Program-made: the position numbers and the translations under genes
NCBI GenBank assembly: GCA_947457875.1
Contig: CANGWV010000004.1
Location: 1-37,553 of the forward strand
Length of the DNA: 37,553 bases
Direction: 5' to 3'
DNA from: Burkholderiaceae bacterium
GTDB taxonomy: Bacteria; Pseudomonadota; Gammaproteobacteria; Burkholderiales; Burkholderiaceae
Shown: positions 9,515 through 20,468 of the stretch, one piece after another
Layout: each line of letters opens with the position of its first letter
How positions within the stretch are numbered: position 1 is the stretch's first letter
Notes under the pieces: model-generated
Told to the model about the DNA's origin: nothing
Database searches by the model: none
Seen by the model: the letters and a program-made list of their open reading frames with translations, nothing else

Positions 9515-10426
9515 GTGAACGATCCTCGTAAAGCAGCGTTTGAAGAAAACAAACTCGAGAAAAAACTGTCTCGCTTAGTTGGCCAAGCGATTGGTGACTT
9601 TGGCATGATCGAGGATGGTGACAAAGTGATGGTATGCGTATCGGGCGGTAAAGACAGCTACGCCATGCTCGATATTTTGCTCAAGCTGCGCGAGCGAGCG
9701 CCGATCCAGTTTGAAATCGTTGCGGTCAACTTAGATCAGAAGCAACCCAATTTTCCAGCAGAAATACTACCGAACTATTTAACCAGCTTAGGCGTGCCAT
9801 TTCACATTGAAGAGCAAGATACCTACAGTATTGTCAAGCGCGTGATACCAGAGGGCAAGACTACCTGCGGTTTATGCTCGCGTTTACGGCGCGGTATTTT
9901 GTACCGGGTTGCCGATGAGTTGGGCGCGACGAAGATTGCCCTTGGTCATCACCGCGACGATATTTTAGAAACCCTATTGCTCAATCTGTTTTATGCCGGC
10001 AAATTGAAGGGCATGCCACCCAAGCTGCGATCGGATGATGGTAAGCACATTGTGATTCGGCCACTTGCCTATGTTCCGGAAAAACTACTCGTGCGGTATG
10101 CTGAAGACATGCAGTTCCCCATCATTCCATGTGATTTATGTGGAAGTCAGCCCAATCTTCAGCGCGGTGCGATGAAGCAAATGCTCCGCGATTGGGAAAA
10201 GAAACACCCAGGCCGGGTAGAAAATCTCTTTCGGGCGATGCACCACATCGTGCCATCGCACCTAATGGACCGCGAGGCATTTGATTTCACCAATTTAGAG
10301 ATCGATGGCGGTATTGGCGGAGCCCTTGGTAATTTAGGTGCCAGATCCCCAGGCGATCGGGGAATCGACGAGGCCGAACTCGATGAGTTAGCCTGCGGTA
10401 CCGTGATTCGCGGTGTTTATAATTAA
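9515..10426 (+). CDS. ttcA: tRNA 2-thiocytidine(32) synthetase
   Basis: PP-loop [58 protein letters not shown]. Confidence 0.95.
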   Translation: MNDPRKAAFEENKLEKKLSRLVGQAIGDFGMIEDGDKVMVCVSGGKDSYAMLDILLKLRERAPIQFEIVAVNLDQKQPNFPAEILPNYLTSLGVPFHIEEQDTYSIVKRVIPEGKTTCGLCSRLRRGILYRVADELGATKIALGHHRDDILETLLLNLFYAGKLKGMPPKLRSDDGKHIVIRPLAYVPEKLLVRYAEDMQFPIIPCDLCGSQPNLQRGAMKQMLRDWEKKHPGRVENLFRAMHHIVPSHLMDREAFDFTNLEIDGGIGGALGNLGARSPGDRGIDEAELDELACGTVIRGVYN

Positions 10427-10430
10427 CAGC

Positions 10431-11918
10431 ATGAATATTGTCATACTGGCTGCAGGACAGGGAAGGCGGATGAAATCGGCTTTGCCGAAGGTCTTGCAAA
10501 CCCTTGCCGGTAGACCATTGCTGGAGCATGTTCTGGCTACCGCCAATCAACTCGTCGGCAAATCCAAAACAAAACCCATCGTTGTGATTGGCCATGGCGC
10601 AAATAACATCACTGCTTACATAGAACAGATTAAAAAAGAGCGTCCAGGATTTGCTGATGCAGTGACGGTGATGCAGAAAGAGCAAAAAGGCACCGGTCAT
10701 GCGCTGTTGCAAGCACTGCCTAAGCTTGATCTAGATACGCCCACTTTAGTGCTGTATGGCGATGTTCCCTTAATTTCGAAAAAAACCCTGATGCGTTTAG
10801 TCACATTAGCCGATGGTAAGCGCGGAAGTGACTCCGCTCTTGCCTTGCTGACGCAGCAAATGGATAATCCAACAGGGTATGGTCGCATCCTGCGTGACAC
10901 CGAAGGCGCTGTCAGAGGTATTGTTGAAGAAAAGGATGCGGATCGCCAACAAAAAAGTATTACTGAAATTAATACCGGCATCATGGTCTTGCCAAGTGGC
11001 CGTCTCAAGAAATGGCTTAAATCATTAAAGGCGAGCAATGCGCAAGGCGAGTATTACTTAACGGATGTGATTGCAATGGCTGCGCGAGACAATGTTCCCA
11101 TTCGCACAGCCCAAGCCGATTTTGAATGGGAAACTGTTGGCGTGAATAGCCGCGATCAATTGGCGGCGCTAGAGTGCACGCATCAGCATGTCATTGCGAT
11201 GCAATTAATGGAGGCGGGCGTAACCTTGCTCGATCCGGCACGGATTGATGTACGCGGCAGCCTAAGCTGCGGTTCGGATGTGGTCATCGATGTCGGATGT
11301 ATTTTTGAGGGTAATGTCACGCTGGACTCCGGCACACGAGTGGGGCCGTATTGCATCGTACGCAATAGCGCAATTGGCAAAGAGGTTGCAATCCACGCAT
11401 TTAGTCATTTAGATGGAGCCGTGGTCGGGTCCAATTCGATTATTGGACCCTATGCCCGCTTACGTCCTGGGGCTGATTTGGCGAATGACGTGCATATTGG
11501 TAATTTTGTCGAGGTTAAGAACAGCCGGATTGATTCCAATAGCAAGGCAAACCATTTGGCCTATGTTGGTGATTCCCTGGTGGGCGCGCGCGTCAATATT
11601 GGCGCTGGCACTATTACCTGCAATTACGATGGCGTCAATAAACACCAAACAATTATTGAAGATGATGTCTTTATTGGCTCCGATACACAACTTGTTGCCC
11701 CTGTTCGAGTTGGGCGCGGAGCGACCTTGGGTGCGGGTACAACTTTAACCAAAGATGCGCCTGCTAATCAGTTAACGGTATCGCGCGCAAAGCAGTTATC
11801 GATCCAGTGGCAGCGTCCTGTTAAGCAAGAAAAGAAAACAGTCAGTAAAAAAGCGGCCGCTAAAAAAGCAACTCCTAAAAAAGCGACTGCCAAAAAAACG
11901 GCAAAGGCTAAAAAATAA
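10431..11918 (+). CDS. glmU: Bifunctional UDP-GlcNAc pyrophosphorylase / GlcN-1-P acetyltransferase, with Lys/Ala-rich C-terminal tail
   Basis: [22 protein letters not shown]; left-handed beta-helix hexapeptides; [28 protein letters not shown]. Start trimmed to 10431. Confidence 0.96.
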   Translation: MNIVILAAGQGRRMKSALPKVLQTLAGRPLLEHVLATANQLVGKSKTKPIVVIGHGANNITAYIEQIKKERPGFADAVTVMQKEQKGTGHALLQALPKLDLDTPTLVLYGDVPLISKKTLMRLVTLADGKRGSDSALALLTQQMDNPTGYGRILRDTEGAVRGIVEEKDADRQQKSITEINTGIMVLPSGRLKKWLKSLKASNAQGEYYLTDVIAMAARDNVPIRTAQADFEWETVGVNSRDQLAALECTHQHVIAMQLMEAGVTLLDPARIDVRGSLSCGSDVVIDVGCIFEGNVTLDSGTRVGPYCIVRNSAIGKEVAIHAFSHLDGAVVGSNSIIGPYARLRPGADLANDVHIGNFVEVKNSRIDSNSKANHLAYVGDSLVGARVNIGAGTITCNYDGVNKHQTIIEDDVFIGSDTQLVAPVRVGRGATLGAGTTLTKDAPANQLTVSRAKQLSIQWQRPVKQEKKTVSKKAAAKKATPKKATAKKTAKAKK

Positions 11919-13750
11919 TGTGCGGCATTGTTGGGGCGGCATCACGTAAAAATATCGTTCCTATCCTGATTGAGGGCTTACGACGCCTTGAGTACCGTGG
12001 CTACGACTCCTGCGGATTTGCTGTGATTGATGCGGCAAATGCAAAGCACCCCATCGAGCGCGCTCGGACGACTGCACGCGTTGCTGAATTAGCCGAACAA
12101 GGCAATCAGTTTCAGGGCGCTTTGGGTATAGCCCATACACGCTGGGCAACCCACGGCAAGCCAGATACCCATAACGCCCATCCCCACATATCCAATCAGT
12201 TAATTGCAGTAGTGCATAACGGCATTATTGAAAACTACGATGTATTGCGCACGGAACTGATAGCTGCAGGCTATGTATTTGAGTCAGAGACCGATACGGA
12301 AGTCATTGCCCATTTAATCCACCAAACCTATGTTGCACAATCCAGCCGAAACATTGCGCTTGCTGTACGTACGGTATTGCCACGCTTGCATGGCGCCTAT
12401 GCGATTGGGGTGATTGCGCAAGATTGTCCTGATACCTTAATTGGGGCGCGTGTTGGCTCTCCACTGGTTATTGCTTTTGGTGAAAATGAACACTTTATTG
12501 CGTCCGATGCCTTGGCACTCGCAGGGCATGCAAAGACCATGCTGTATTTAGAAGAAGGTGATGTTGCTGTTTTAAAAGCCGATGAGGTCAGCATTACCGA
12601 TGGCAATGGTCAGATGGTTCAGCGCATACAAAAACCAATGCCAGCCCAAGCGGACTCCGTTGACTTAGGACCATATCAGCATTACATGCAAAAAGAAATC
12701 TTTGAGCAACCTACAGCCATTGCAAATACGCTTGCCAATGTTACGCATTTTGGGCCTGATCTTTTTAATGCAGATCCACACGCCTGGCAGGAGTTTGATC
12801 AGATTCTGATTTTGGCATGCGGCACCAGTTATTACTCGGCTTGCGTTGCTAAGTATTGGCTTGAATCGATTGCTGGTATGCCGACGCAAGTGGAAATTGC
12901 CAGCGAATACCGCTATCGCACTTCAGTGCCCAATCCCAAGACACTGATCGTCGTGGTATCGCAGTCGGGCGAGACGGCGGATACTTTAGCTTCCCTGCGC
13001 CATGCTAAAGAACTCGGCCATACGATGACCTTGGCGATTTGTAATGTGGCCAGCAGTGCCATGATTCGTGAAACAAATTGGCGCTTTCTAACGAAGGCAG
13101 GCACTGAAATTGGGGTTGCTTCAACCAAGGCATTTACTACCCAATTGCTGGCGCTCTACTTATTGGCTATGTCGATTGCCAAACGCCAGGGTCGCATTAG
13201 TGATGTTGAAGAGAAAGGTGCACTAAAGGCATTGCGGCACTTGCCCAAGGCCTTGATTGCCGTATTGGCTCTAGAGCCACAAATCATCGCCTGGAGCACT
13301 GCGTTTGCGCAGTGTGAAAATGCATTGTTCTTGGGCCGAGGCCTGCACTACCCCATTGCCCTTGAAGGTGCTTTAAAGCTCAAAGAGATTTCCTATATTC
13401 ATGCAGAAGCCTATCCAGCAGGCGAGTTAAAGCATGGTCCGTTGGCATTGGTTACTGAAAAAATACCAGTAGTGACAGTGGCGCCAAACGATGCCCTACT
13501 TGAAAAACTCAAATCCAATATGCAAGAAGTGAAAGCCCGCGGCGGTCGCTTATATGTATTTGCAGATCAAGATACTGAAATCGTCAGCAGTGATGGCATT
13601 ACCGTGATTCGCTTGCCTGAGCACTATGGCGATTTATCACCCATTTTGCATGTGGTGCCGCTGCAGTTACTGGCGTATCACACGGCCTGTGCTCGCGAAA
13701 CGGATGTGGATAAACCACGAAACTTAGCGAAAAGTGTGACAGTCGAATAA
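11918..13750 (+). CDS. glmS: Glutamine--fructose-6-phosphate aminotransferase (isomerizing)
   Basis: [55 protein letters not shown]-terminal [20 protein letters not shown] overlap with glmU. Confidence 0.98.
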   Translation: MCGIVGAASRKNIVPILIEGLRRLEYRGYDSCGFAVIDAANAKHPIERARTTARVAELAEQGNQFQGALGIAHTRWATHGKPDTHNAHPHISNQLIAVVHNGIIENYDVLRTELIAAGYVFESETDTEVIAHLIHQTYVAQSSRNIALAVRTVLPRLHGAYAIGVIAQDCPDTLIGARVGSPLVIAFGENEHFIASDALALAGHAKTMLYLEEGDVAVLKADEVSITDGNGQMVQRIQKPMPAQADSVDLGPYQHYMQKEIFEQPTAIANTLANVTHFGPDLFNADPHAWQEFDQILILACGTSYYSACVAKYWLESIAGMPTQVEIASEYRYRTSVPNPKTLIVVVSQSGETADTLASLRHAKELGHTMTLAICNVASSAMIRETNWRFLTKAGTEIGVASTKAFTTQLLALYLLAMSIAKRQGRISDVEEKGALKALRHLPKALIAVLALEPQIIAWSTAFAQCENALFLGRGLHYPIALEGALKLKEISYIHAEAYPAGELKHGPLALVTEKIPVVTVAPNDALLEKLKSNMQEVKARGGRLYVFADQDTEIVSSDGITVIRLPEHYGDLSPILHVVPLQLLAYHTACARETDVDKPRNLAKSVTVE

Positions 13751-13793
13751 GTCCTCATGCTTCATGCAGTTGGATTGCCTCTAAGTCACTTAC

Positions 13794-13807
13794 ATTACAG
13801 GTGTAAT
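13794..13807. promoter_or_regulatory. Perfect 6-bp inverted repeat (ATTACA-GG-TGTAAT) upstream of the RND efflux operon; candidate operator
   Basis: Exact dyad symmetry read in the glmS-RND intergenic region, about 63 bp before the outer-membrane-factor ATG. Confidence 0.35.
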
Positions 13808-13869
13808 ACCCTCGTAGAGACCTAGAGCACTGAATAAAGCCACCTATCTGTGTTCAAATAAGGGTTGCC

Positions 13870-15408
13870 ATGAGCGAATCAATGTTTAGCCCATCACCCT
13901 GTTTGCAAAGCCGCACGCAATTCGTTCAGCGTGCATTCGTCGTGCTCTTTGCAGCCAGCCTCGTTGCTTGTGCGGCTGGACCAGATTTTAAGCAGCCGGA
14001 TGCTCCAAAAGTAGCCCGCTTTACTGAAAAGCCGATCGCCACTACCTTGGCGACTTCGCCCAATGTTGCTGGAGGAACAGAGCAGCAGATTATTCCAGAT
14101 ACGGATATTCCGGCGGAGTGGTGGACCTTATTTAAATCACCTGAGCTTGATAAGTTAATCAAAACAGCCTTGGAGCAAAATCCGAACTTAGCTGCTGCTG
14201 ATGCGGCGCTGCGGGTTGCTCAAGAAAACGTCAACGCACAAATTGGTGGCCAGTATTTCCCGAGCGTTGGTTTAGGAGCCAATACCAGTCGCCAACAGCA
14301 ATCACTGGCTACGTTTGGATTGCCTGGTCAAAATATTTATAACGTGTACAACACCTCCATTAATGTGGGTTACCGTTTGGATGTATTCGGTGCTGCGAGG
14401 CGAACCGTGGAGAGTGCCCGTGCACGAGCAGAGATTAGTCAATTTCAGCTTGAAGGCGCATACCTTGCCCTGACCGCCAATATTGTGACATCGGCTGTGC
14501 GTGAAGCAGCGCTACGCGCCCAATACGCTGCCACATCCGAGATTCTAAAAGCCCAGCAAAATTTTGCCGACGTAACCGAGCGCCAGCTTGCGATTGGGAC
14601 TGTATCGCGGGTAGACCTGACATCACAGCAAACCTTGGTGGCTAACTCCCAGGTTGATTTATTGGCCTATGAACGGAACCTTGCTTTTGCGCGAAATCAA
14701 CTTGCCGTCTACACCGGGGCATTTCCGAGCAATGCACAGATCGCTCAATTCGAGTTAGCCAATTTGCACTTACCCGATAAGCTCCCATTATCTTTGCCGT
14801 CGAACTTAGTGCGGCAACGCCCCGATATTCGGGCAGCCGAGGCCCTGCTTAAATCAACCAATGCCTTAGTGGGCGTTGCTACCGCCAATCTGTTGCCACA
14901 AATTAATTTAAGTGCCAGCGTAGGTTCGGTTGCACTCTCTTCCGGAGCGCTATTTGGGCCGACAGCAGCAATATGGAGCGTTGCTGGCGGAGTATTTCAG
15001 CCTTTATTTCAGGGCGGACAACTCCTAGCGCAACGGCGTGGTGCTATTGCGGGTTACGAACAGGCGGTGTTTCAGTATCAAGCCACCGTTCTGACTGCCT
15101 TCCAAGAGGTAGCCGATGCCTTGCGTGCCCTGGAGACCGGCGCCCAGTCATTAAAGGCCGCCGCCGATGCCGAACGCTTCTCTAAAGAAACCTTAGATTT
15201 AGTACAAGAACAATACAAATTGGGAACCAGTAGCTACTTAGCCGTGCTCTATTACCAAAATCTATACCAGCAAGCCAAGGTTAAGTTTGTACAGGCACAG
15301 GCGGTACGCTTTGCAGATACGGCGGCACTATTCGCTGCCCTGGGCGGAGGCTGGTGGAACCGAGATGGTCCAGCGTATCAATCGAATGTTGCAAGGAATA
15401 CGCAATGA
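13870..15408 (+). CDS. RND efflux outer-membrane lipoprotein, NodT/OprM-like
   Basis: Lipobox-like LVACAAGPDFKQP; WWTLFKSPELDKLIKTALEQNPNLAAADAAL; LVRQRPDIRAAEALLKSTNALVGVATANLLPQI. Confidence 0.93.
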   Translation: MSESMFSPSPCLQSRTQFVQRAFVVLFAASLVACAAGPDFKQPDAPKVARFTEKPIATTLATSPNVAGGTEQQIIPDTDIPAEWWTLFKSPELDKLIKTALEQNPNLAAADAALRVAQENVNAQIGGQYFPSVGLGANTSRQQQSLATFGLPGQNIYNVYNTSINVGYRLDVFGAARRTVESARARAEISQFQLEGAYLALTANIVTSAVREAALRAQYAATSEILKAQQNFADVTERQLAIGTVSRVDLTSQQTLVANSQVDLLAYERNLAFARNQLAVYTGAFPSNAQIAQFELANLHLPDKLPLSLPSNLVRQRPDIRAAEALLKSTNALVGVATANLLPQINLSASVGSVALSSGALFGPTAAIWSVAGGVFQPLFQGGQLLAQRRGAIAGYEQAVFQYQATVLTAFQEVADALRALETGAQSLKAAADAERFSKETLDLVQEQYKLGTSSYLAVLYYQNLYQQAKVKFVQAQAVRFADTAALFAALGGGWWNRDGPAYQSNVARNTQ

Positions 15409-16724
15409 AATCATTGCAGGAATTTATTCAAACACTGAAGTCCAAAGTACATGAGTGGAAACTAATGGAATACGTCAGCAAGGCATGGAATGCAATAAGT
15501 CAGTTATTCAGTCGCATTGGCAATACGCTCCGCCCACGTGCACGATTTAAGAACACAAAAACCTACGCCAAGCTCATGGCGATGACGCCACTGCGTCGCC
15601 GCATGACCGTGATGTTGATTTCGGTTTTCATCTTGCTTGGACTGTTAGTTGGTTTTAATACCCTTAAAACTGCACTGATTACCTACTTTATCTCCAGTAT
15701 GGGTCTACCGCCTGCAACCGTATCGACGATGGTGGTGGAGGAGGATGAGTGGCAGCCGACTTTAAGTAGTGTGGGTAATATTCGCGCATTTCGCGGGGTT
15801 GATTTAAGTGCGGAGACTGGCGGCGCAGTATTAGATGTATTCGTTAAATCTGGTATGGATGTGAAGAAGGGCGATTTATTAATTCAGCTCAATGATGCAG
15901 CGGATATTGCTCAGCTGAATTCCTTTAAAGCAATGGCTGATTTAGCCAAGGTGATTAATGAGCGCGATAAACAGCAGCTAGCCATTCAGGCCATTAGTAA
16001 AAATGTCTTCGATACCAGCGCCGCGGATGCTAAGTCAAAAGCAGCTCAGGTTGAGCAGCAGGCTGCCCTCGTTGCAAAGAAAAGCCTCAAAGCACCCTTT
16101 AGTGGACGTGTCGGCATCATTGCAATTAATCCAGGTCAATATGTCAACGCGGGCGATAGGATGCTTACCATTCAAACCCTCGATCCGATTTTCGTGGATT
16201 TCACTTTGCCACAAAGTACTGCAGGCATGATACAGGTGGGTCAAGCGATTGAAATGAAGACCGATGCATTTAAAGATGCCGGCTTCAAAGGCAAGATTAC
16301 GGCCGTGAGCCCAAAGGTTGAACTCAACACACGCAATATGCAAATTGAAGCAATGGTCAGCAATCCCGATAAAAAGGTATTACCGGGGATGTTTGCAAAC
16401 GTCACCATCAACTTGGGTGATCGCGTTAAATACCTGACACTGCCACAAACGGCCATTACCTATAATCCTTATGGCAGCACCGTTTTCATCGCTCGCAAAA
16501 CCGATCGCATGGATAAGCAAGGAAAGCCACTGATTGAGGCTGAACAGGTATTTGTCACAACCGGCCTCACCCGCGGGGATCAAGTTGCCATTGTCAAGGG
16601 CCTTGAGCCGGGTGTGATGGTTGTTACCAGTGGGCAGCTCAAGTTAAAAAATGGCACGCCATTGATTATTAATAATCAGGTTCAGCCTGGTTTTAATCCC
16701 AACCCAAAGCCTCAAGAACAATAA
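15405..16724 (+). CDS. RND efflux periplasmic adaptor subunit (HlyD/AcrA-like), extended N-terminus
   Basis: Lipoyl-like and beta-barrel segments: VKSGMDVKKGDLLIQLNDAADIAQLNS, LKAPFSGRVGIIAINPGQYVNAGDRMLTIQTLDPIFVDFTLPQ. ATGA overlap with the OMF gene. Confidence 0.92.
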   Translation: MKSLQEFIQTLKSKVHEWKLMEYVSKAWNAISQLFSRIGNTLRPRARFKNTKTYAKLMAMTPLRRRMTVMLISVFILLGLLVGFNTLKTALITYFISSMGLPPATVSTMVVEEDEWQPTLSSVGNIRAFRGVDLSAETGGAVLDVFVKSGMDVKKGDLLIQLNDAADIAQLNSFKAMADLAKVINERDKQQLAIQAISKNVFDTSAADAKSKAAQVEQQAALVAKKSLKAPFSGRVGIIAINPGQYVNAGDRMLTIQTLDPIFVDFTLPQSTAGMIQVGQAIEMKTDAFKDAGFKGKITAVSPKVELNTRNMQIEAMVSNPDKKVLPGMFANVTINLGDRVKYLTLPQTAITYNPYGSTVFIARKTDRMDKQGKPLIEAEQVFVTTGLTRGDQVAIVKGLEPGVMVVTSGQLKLKNGTPLIINNQVQPGFNPNPKPQEQ

Positions 16725-16745
16725 ATCGAGCGAACTGACTAATTT

Positions 16746-19700
16746 ATGAAGTGGACTGATTTATTTATACGAAGACCCGTCTTGGCGCTGGTTGTGAGTG
16801 CGCTCATTCTGGTGTTTGGACTGAAGTCCGCCAGTACCTTACCAGTCAATCAGTACCCGCAAACCCAAAATGCCATTGTGACTATCACAACGGCGTATTT
16901 TGGCGCAGATCCTGAAACGATTGCCGGCTTTATTACGCAGCCTTTAGAGGCGGCGATTGCACAAGCCCAGGGAATTGATTACCTCTCATCGACCAGCATT
17001 AGCGGCATCTCCACCATTATTGCAACCTTGCAACTCAATTACGATGCCAATAAAGCGCTGACCCAAATTAATACGCAAATCAGTTCAGTGCGTAATCAAT
17101 TACCACCACAGGCGCAGCAGCCCATCTTAACCGTTCAGGTCGGCCAATCCACTGCAGCAATGTATCTGGGTTTTTATAGTGACGTTATACCCAATAACAG
17201 TACAACGGATTACCTTTTGCGCGTAGTAAAGCCAAAGCTTGACTCGGTAGCCGGCGTTCAAAATGCCGAGATCTTAGGCGGCCGCAAGTTTGCGCTGCGC
17301 GCTTGGCTGGATCGCGATCGGATGGCTGGTGTCGGCGTGGGGGCGGATGATGTTTATAACGCGCTCGCAGCCAATAATTATCTTTCTGCTGTTGGTAGCA
17401 CCAAAGGTGAAATGGTGGCCGTGGATTTAGTAGCAGGGACTGATCTGCATACCTTGGATGAATTCCGTAAATTAGTAGTGAAGCGCAATGGCGCGGACAT
17501 TGTCTACTTAGATCAAGTGGCCACAGTCAGCCTAGGGTCGGATGACTACAACACCAACGTTGCATTCAGCGGTAAGCAGTCGGTATTTATTGGTATCAAA
17601 GTGGCCCCAGATGCGAATTTACTTGATGTTGCAGAACGCGTACGTGCAGTCTTGCCGGATATTCAGAAGCAATTGCCAACTGGCTTAGTCGGCAACATTG
17701 TTTATGACTCTACTAAATTTATTACAACCTCAATCGATGAGGTGGTAGCTACCTTGCTTGAGGCGCTCCTCATTGTGACGGTGGTTATCTTCTTGTTCTT
17801 GGGGAGCTTTCGCGCAGTAGCAGTGCCGGTCATTGCAATGCCACTGTCCCTCATCGGTACGTTCTTCTTAATGCAGGTCTTAGGTTATTCGATTAATTTA
17901 CTCACCCTTCTTGCCTTAGTGTTGGCGATTGGCCTAGTAGTGGATGACGCCATCATCGTGGTAGAAAACGTCGATCGCCACATGAAAGAGGGTAAGTCAC
18001 CGCTCGAAGCATCCTTAATTGCAGCGCGAGAACTCGGCAATCCAATTCTGGCAATGACGGTAGTGCTGATTGCTGTTTATATTCCTATTGGCTTTCAGGG
18101 CGGCCTTACCGGTGCGCTATTTACCGAGTTTGCGTTTACCTTGGCCAGTGCGGTAGCGGTTTCTGGCGTGGTGGCCTTGACGCTGTCGCCCATGATGTGC
18201 TCCCGTATTTTTACCGAAGGGCAAGAGAACACTCCCTTTGTCAAAAAGATCGATGCGATTTTTGATCGAGTGCACCACCGCTATCAAACTCTCCTACGGG
18301 ACCTCTTGAGTACCTGGCAAGTCATTATTGTGATGGGTGTATTTTTGCTAGGCGGTGTTGCGTATCTCTATGCAACTGCCCATTCTGAGTTGGCGCCTGT
18401 GGAAGATCAAGGGATTGTATTGATGCAGGCCTCCGGCCCGCCCAATGCCACGGTCAATCAAATGCAGACCTATGCCGATCAGATTCAAAAAATCGCCGCC
18501 GCCGAGCCTGAGTATTTGCAGATGTTCCAAATTACGAGTGCGACTAGTAGCTTTGGTGGCGTACTGATGAAGGATTGGAATGAGCGCAGTCGCAGTGCTT
18601 CTACTTTTCAGGAAGATATGCAGAATAAGTGGAATAGTATCGCCGGCGTGCGGGTTGCTGCTTTCCAATTTCCTGCCTTGCCCGGTGCCCAAGGCTTGCC
18701 AGTACAAGTGGTTATAAACACCACGGAGTCTTATGAAAACCTCAATGATGTATCGCAAGCTGTACTCGATAAAGCGCGCAAGAGCGGTATGTTTTTCTTC
18801 GTCGATACCGACTTAAAAATTGATAAACCACAAAATGTCTTAGAGATTGACCGCGAAAAAGTAGCGGCATTGGGTATGACCCAGCGCGATGTGGGTAATG
18901 CACTTTCAGCCGCTCTGGGCGGTGGTTTTGTAAATTACTTTTCGGTTGCGGGTAGGTCGTATCGCGTGATTCCGCAGGTTAAACAAGTCGATCGACTCAA
19001 TCCAGATCAAATACTGGATTACTACATTCGTACACCGAGCGGTGAGATGATTCAGGCGCGGACCATTGCCAGCATTAAGCAGCGGGTGGTTCCGCAATCG
19101 ATTAACCACTTTCAGCAGCTCAACTCGGCCACGATTATTGGCGTCAGTACGCCATTCGTATCCCAAGAAGAGGTCCTCAAGTTCATAGCGCAGTCATTAA
19201 AAGAAGTAGCACCGAATGGCTACTCCATCGATTACGCTGGACCATCACGGCAGTTTATGAATGAGTCCGGTGGATTTTTAGTCACCATGTTCTTTGCCAT
19301 TTTGATTGTCTTTTTAGTATTGGCTGCTCAGTTTGAAAGTTTCCGTGACCCGATCGTGATTTTGGTCTCGGTGCCGCTGGCTTTATTTGGCGCGCTGATT
19401 TTTATTAATCTCGGCTTTACCACGCTCAATGTCTATACTCAGGTTGGTCTGGTGACGCTGATGGGGCTGATTAGTAAGCACGGTATTTTGATCGTAGAGT
19501 TCGCCAATGAATTGCAGGCGGCAGGGCGCAGCAAGCTTGATGCGATTGTCGAGGCCAGTAGCGTTCGTTTGCGCCCCATTCTCATGACCACGGCAGCGAT
19601 GGTATTGGGTGTCGTCCCATTAGTGATTGCGTCCGGCGCTGGTGCTGCAGGGCGTCAATCTATGGGGATCGTGATTTTTACTGGCCTGTCGATCGGTACT

Positions 19701-19781
19701 TTATTTACTCTGTTCGTGGTGCCGGCGATGTACCTCTTTATTGGCGCCGATCACCAAGCCAAGAAGTTTAAGCAAGCGTAA
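16746..19781 (+). CDS. RND multidrug efflux permease, HAE1 family
   Basis: 1011 aa; MKWTDLFIRRPVLALVVSALILVFG, LPVNQYPQTQNAIVTITTAYFGADPETI, LALVLAIGLVVDDAIIVVENVDRHM. Confidence 0.96.
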   Translation: MKWTDLFIRRPVLALVVSALILVFGLKSASTLPVNQYPQTQNAIVTITTAYFGADPETIAGFITQPLEAAIAQAQGIDYLSSTSISGISTIIATLQLNYDANKALTQINTQISSVRNQLPPQAQQPILTVQVGQSTAAMYLGFYSDVIPNNSTTDYLLRVVKPKLDSVAGVQNAEILGGRKFALRAWLDRDRMAGVGVGADDVYNALAANNYLSAVGSTKGEMVAVDLVAGTDLHTLDEFRKLVVKRNGADIVYLDQVATVSLGSDDYNTNVAFSGKQSVFIGIKVAPDANLLDVAERVRAVLPDIQKQLPTGLVGNIVYDSTKFITTSIDEVVATLLEALLIVTVVIFLFLGSFRAVAVPVIAMPLSLIGTFFLMQVLGYSINLLTLLALVLAIGLVVDDAIIVVENVDRHMKEGKSPLEASLIAARELGNPILAMTVVLIAVYIPIGFQGGLTGALFTEFAFTLASAVAVSGVVALTLSPMMCSRIFTEGQENTPFVKKIDAIFDRVHHRYQTLLRDLLSTWQVIIVMGVFLLGGVAYLYATAHSELAPVEDQGIVLMQASGPPNATVNQMQTYADQIQKIAAAEPEYLQMFQITSATSSFGGVLMKDWNERSRSASTFQEDMQNKWNSIAGVRVAAFQFPALPGAQGLPVQVVINTTESYENLNDVSQAVLDKARKSGMFFFVDTDLKIDKPQNVLEIDREKVAALGMTQRDVGNALSAALGGGFVNYFSVAGRSYRVIPQVKQVDRLNPDQILDYYIRTPSGEMIQARTIASIKQRVVPQSINHFQQLNSATIIGVSTPFVSQEEVLKFIAQSLKEVAPNGYSIDYAGPSRQFMNESGGFLVTMFFAILIVFLVLAAQFESFRDPIVILVSVPLALFGALIFINLGFTTLNVYTQVGLVTLMGLISKHGILIVEFANELQAAGRSKLDAIVEASSVRLRPILMTTAAMVLGVVPLVIASGAGAAGRQSMGIVIFTGLSIGTLFTLFVVPAMYLFIGADHQAKKFKQA

Positions 19782-19800
19782 GGGTATATCCCTTACTTGC
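19772..19800. terminator. Candidate bidirectional terminator hairpin between convergent RND permease and GST genes
   Basis: GCAA[GC]GTAAGGG-TATAT-CCCTTACTTGC: 7-bp perfect stem plus 4 bp after a bulge, filling the 19-bp gap between the two stop codons. No strong T tract. Confidence 0.5.
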
Positions 19801-20439
19801 TCATGCTACCGTGAGGTACGCTGTTTCGCTTTCTAATCGCTTCATCCACGCTTCAATTGCCGGATACGATGTACGCTGACCCACTCGCTCAGGAAACTTT
19901 TCGGAGAGCATGATCCAGCGATTGACGCAGAGGCCTAAGGCAATATCAGCCAAGCTAAAGCGATTGCCAGCACAATACAAATGGGATTCTAGGGCTTGAT
20001 TGAGGATCCTCAATTGGCCGCTAGCCGCCTCATAGTTTTTGCGAATCAAATCATAGTTGCGTTCATTTTCAGGAATGCGTGTCAGGCCTAAAAATGCCGG
20101 ACGTACGGCTGGCCAAAACGTAGTGAGTTGCCAATCCATCCATTTGTCTGCAGAGGCTTGACTATTGATATCGGCTGGAAAGCGGCTTTTCTGATCGTAT
20201 TTCCGAGCGAGGTAACGCAGAATGGAGTTGGATTCCCACAGGGCGAATGATTCATCTTGTAGCGTCGGCACTAAGCCGTTGGGATTTAATGCCAAGAATT
20301 CCGGAGTGTTGACAACACCAAATTGCAGGCCAGCATCGATGCGCTCATAGTCTATGCCTTCTTTAAGGCCAAGCTCATGTAGGCACCACAGAATTTTTTG
20401 GACATTGATTGAGCTCGCTCTACCCCAAAGACGCATCAT
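19801..20439 (-). CDS. Glutathione S-transferase family protein
   Basis: MMRLWGRASSINVQKILWCLHELGL; NPNGLVPTLQDESFALWESNSILRYLARKY. Start trimmed from 20604 because the longer ORF overlaps the flavin reductase gene. Confidence 0.9.
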   Translation of the reverse strand: MMRLWGRASSINVQKILWCLHELGLKEGIDYERIDAGLQFGVVNTPEFLALNPNGLVPTLQDESFALWESNSILRYLARKYDQKSRFPADINSQASADKWMDWQLTTFWPAVRPAFLGLTRIPENERNYDLIRKNYEAASGQLRILNQALESHLYCAGNRFSLADIALGLCVNRWIMLSEKFPERVGQRTSYPAIEAWMKRLESETAYLTVA

Positions 20440-20468
20440 ACAAAATCCTTTATTTGATTGGGGTGCCC

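Noticed and set aside
11821-11918. Short imperfect DNA repeats at the end of glmU as a CRISPR or regulatory repeat
   Set aside because: They are in frame and encode the Lys/Ala tail; no spacer structure.
18348-18758. 136-aa antisense ORF within the RND permease
   Set aside because: Antisense to a conserved HAE1 permease; composition resembles a complement artefact.
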